A DNA stretch of 64,000 nt from Pseudomonas putida (GTDB taxonomy: Bacteria > Pseudomonadota > Gammaproteobacteria > Pseudomonadales > Pseudomonadaceae). The notes beneath the pieces are model-generated. The model had not been told where the DNA came from. It ran no database searches and saw only the letters and a program-made list of their open reading frames with translations. Shown piece after piece: positions 62,938 to 64,000 of this stretch (position 1 is its first letter; each line of letters begins with the position of its first letter). Position numbers and translations under genes: made by a program. The stretch is taken from NCBI GenBank assembly GCA_041071465.1, contig CP163498.1:5412001-5476000 (forward strand), given 5' to 3'.

Positions 62938-63831
62938 TTACTGCAGCCAGGGCGGCGTCGGCTCCTCTGCCTTGGCCGGCCCATGCTCCGCCTCGGCGCG
63001 CGCCGCACGACGGCGGGCGTCATCCATCCGGGCGGCGTCGATCTCCCGCATTACCCCGGTCACGTCAGCCTCGTGCTCGTCATCCTCGAACACCCCAGTC
63101 AGCGGGCTGTCAGGGAGCAATTTGCCGGCCTCGTACAACGCCCACATTTCCTGCGCATAGCGGGTGCTTTTCAGCTCCGGGGCAAAGCGCCCGAAATAAT
63201 GGGCCATGTTGTCCACGTCGCGCTGCAGCATGCTGAAGGCATGGTTGTTGGCCGCCGCATCCACTGCCTGCGGCAAGTCGATGATCACCGGCCCGTCCGG
63301 GCCAAGCAGCACGTTGAACTCGGACAGGTCGCCATGCACCAGCCCGGCACACAGCATCAGCACGATCTGACGAATGACAAAGGCATGGAATACGCGGGCA
63401 TCTTCGGCTTCAAGGTGCACATCGTTCAGGCGCGGGGCCGCATCGCCATCGGCATCGGTCACCAGCTCCATCAACAGCACGCCGTCCTGGAAGTCGTAGG
63501 GCTTGGGTACCCTTACACCAGCGCCGGCCAAACGGAACAGCGCCGCCACTTCAGCGTTCTGCCAGGCATCTTCGGCTTCTTTACGGCCGAACTTGCTGCC
63601 CTTGGCCATCGCGCGTGCCTGGCGGCTGTTACGCACCTTGCGGCCTTCCTGGTACTCGGCGGCCTGGCGGAAACTGCGCTTGTTGGCTTCTTTGTAAACC
63701 TTGGCGCAGCGCACCTGGCTGCCGCAGCGCACCACATACACAGCGGCTTCCTTGCCACTCATCAACGGCCGTAGTACTTCGTCGACCAGGCCGTCTTCGA
63801 TCAGGGGTTCGATTCTTTTAGGTGTCTTCAT
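62938..63831 (-). CDS. RIO1-like serine/threonine protein kinase
   Basis: The 297-residue atypical kinase has a P-loop-like segment MSGKEAAVYVVRCG, an ATP lysine in RCAKVYKEA, the catalytic loop GLVHGDLSEFNVLL and the metal loop VIIDLPQAVD, which matches RIO1 except for Leu instead of Phe. The C-terminal tail (about 255-297) is basic and acidic, probably flexible. Bacterial RIO proteins are sporadic and their targets are unknown; the eukaryotic family works in ribosome maturation. Confidence 0.9.
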   Translation of the reverse strand: MKTPKRIEPLIEDGLVDEVLRPLMSGKEAAVYVVRCGSQVRCAKVYKEANKRSFRQAAEYQEGRKVRNSRQARAMAKGSKFGRKEAEDAWQNAEVAALFRLAGAGVRVPKPYDFQDGVLLMELVTDADGDAAPRLNDVHLEAEDARVFHAFVIRQIVLMLCAGLVHGDLSEFNVLLGPDGPVIIDLPQAVDAAANNHAFSMLQRDVDNMAHYFGRFAPELKSTRYAQEMWALYEAGKLLPDSPLTGVFEDDEHEADVTGVMREIDAARMDDARRRAARAEAEHGPAKAEEPTPPWLQ

Positions 63832-63932
63832 CAGGCTGCGTTCAGGGTCCTGGCTTTGTTGGCGGACATCCTCTCACAGCCTGATGCGACTTGCTCGTCT
63901 GTCTTCAGGCCGGACGCATCAGGCGCCCTGCC

Positions 63933-64000
63933 CTACGCCCCCACCACCACCGCGCGCGCCCGGCGCCGGGTCACCAGCAGCCCCGAACACACCACCAGCA
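63933..64000 (-). CDS. C-terminal fragment of a gene cut by the right edge
   Basis: Reading from the edge on the minus strand gives LVVCSGLLVTRRRARAVVVGA and a TAG at 63933-63935. The hydrophobic stretch followed by a basic tail looks like the last helix of a membrane protein such as a transporter. Only 21 codons are visible, so this is tentative. Confidence 0.3.
   Translation of the reverse strand, partial: LVVCSGLLVTRRRARAVVVGA

Overview
The window looks like a chromosomal segment of a Pseudomonas putida-group bacterium. The evidence is high-GC coding DNA, REP-type palindromes built around the words GCGGGCAAACCCGCTCCCACAGG and GCGGCCTTGTGTCGCGATAGGGCTGC, and gene families typical of pseudomonads (osmE, ybiT, mqo, treS next to an autotransporter, pxpABC, duplicated hemB). 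No rRNA, tRNA, CRISPR array or intact mobile element is visible, and no stretch longer than about 300 bases lacks a gene.

Region by region. (1) 1-505: 3'-truncated, DUF115-like protein of possible LPS/glycan function, minus strand. (2) 669-11592, minus strand: a seven-gene operon encoding an alpha/beta hydrolase, DUF1302, DUF1329, a YCF48-like propeller, an RND/MMPL-type permease, an acyl-CoA dehydrogenase and an acyl-CoA synthetase, with an AraC-type regulator transcribed divergently (11786-12793). (3) 12818-18207, minus strand: a second operon with quinone oxidoreductase, TauD-type dioxygenase, BKACE beta-keto acid cleavage enzyme, MFS transporter, DsbA/FrnE-like protein and Rieske ferredoxin. 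The two operon promoters share an identical 16-bp word, each paired with a degenerate copy exactly 21 bp away, so I infer one AraC regulon for the breakdown of an unknown hydrophobic or ester-type compound. (4) 18364-20128: MerR regulator and Old Yellow Enzyme with a 19-bp-spacer MerR promoter. (5) 20194-25954: an accessory patch of small lipoproteins, small membrane proteins, an Rhs-like fragment, two paralogous 32-residue membrane microproteins and, next to an SRAP gene, the 3' end of a tyrosine integrase. (6) 25975-38278: ybiT, MFS, hydrolase, yghU-like GST, amidase, YheO-type regulator with a threonine/serine dehydratase-like enzyme, carboxynorspermidine decarboxylase and synthase, and a methyltransferase. 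(7) 38523-43400: five tightly packed genes (ugd, epimerase, polyprenyl-phosphate glycosyltransferase, LABN protein, ArnT-like transferase) that look like an LPS uronic-acid decoration pathway. (8) 43381-53186: mqo, an SOS-boxed radical-SAM/DUF4130 pair, 5-oxoprolinase pxpABC with a LysR regulator, and a trehalose synthase. (9) 53276-64000: autotransporter, a low-GC 718-residue orphan, riboflavin synthase, YoaK-like protein, ProP, a Zn-type HemB, a RIO-like kinase and a gene fragment at the right edge.

An important caveat for any reader: six places show a one-base loss in a homopolymer run (about 2118, 2330, 15379, 17379, 25750 and 32349). Each breaks a gene that otherwise reads perfectly, and two of them create false gene fusions. 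Because all are homopolymer deletions, sequencing error is the leading explanation. The affected genes are annotated with their corrected boundaries.
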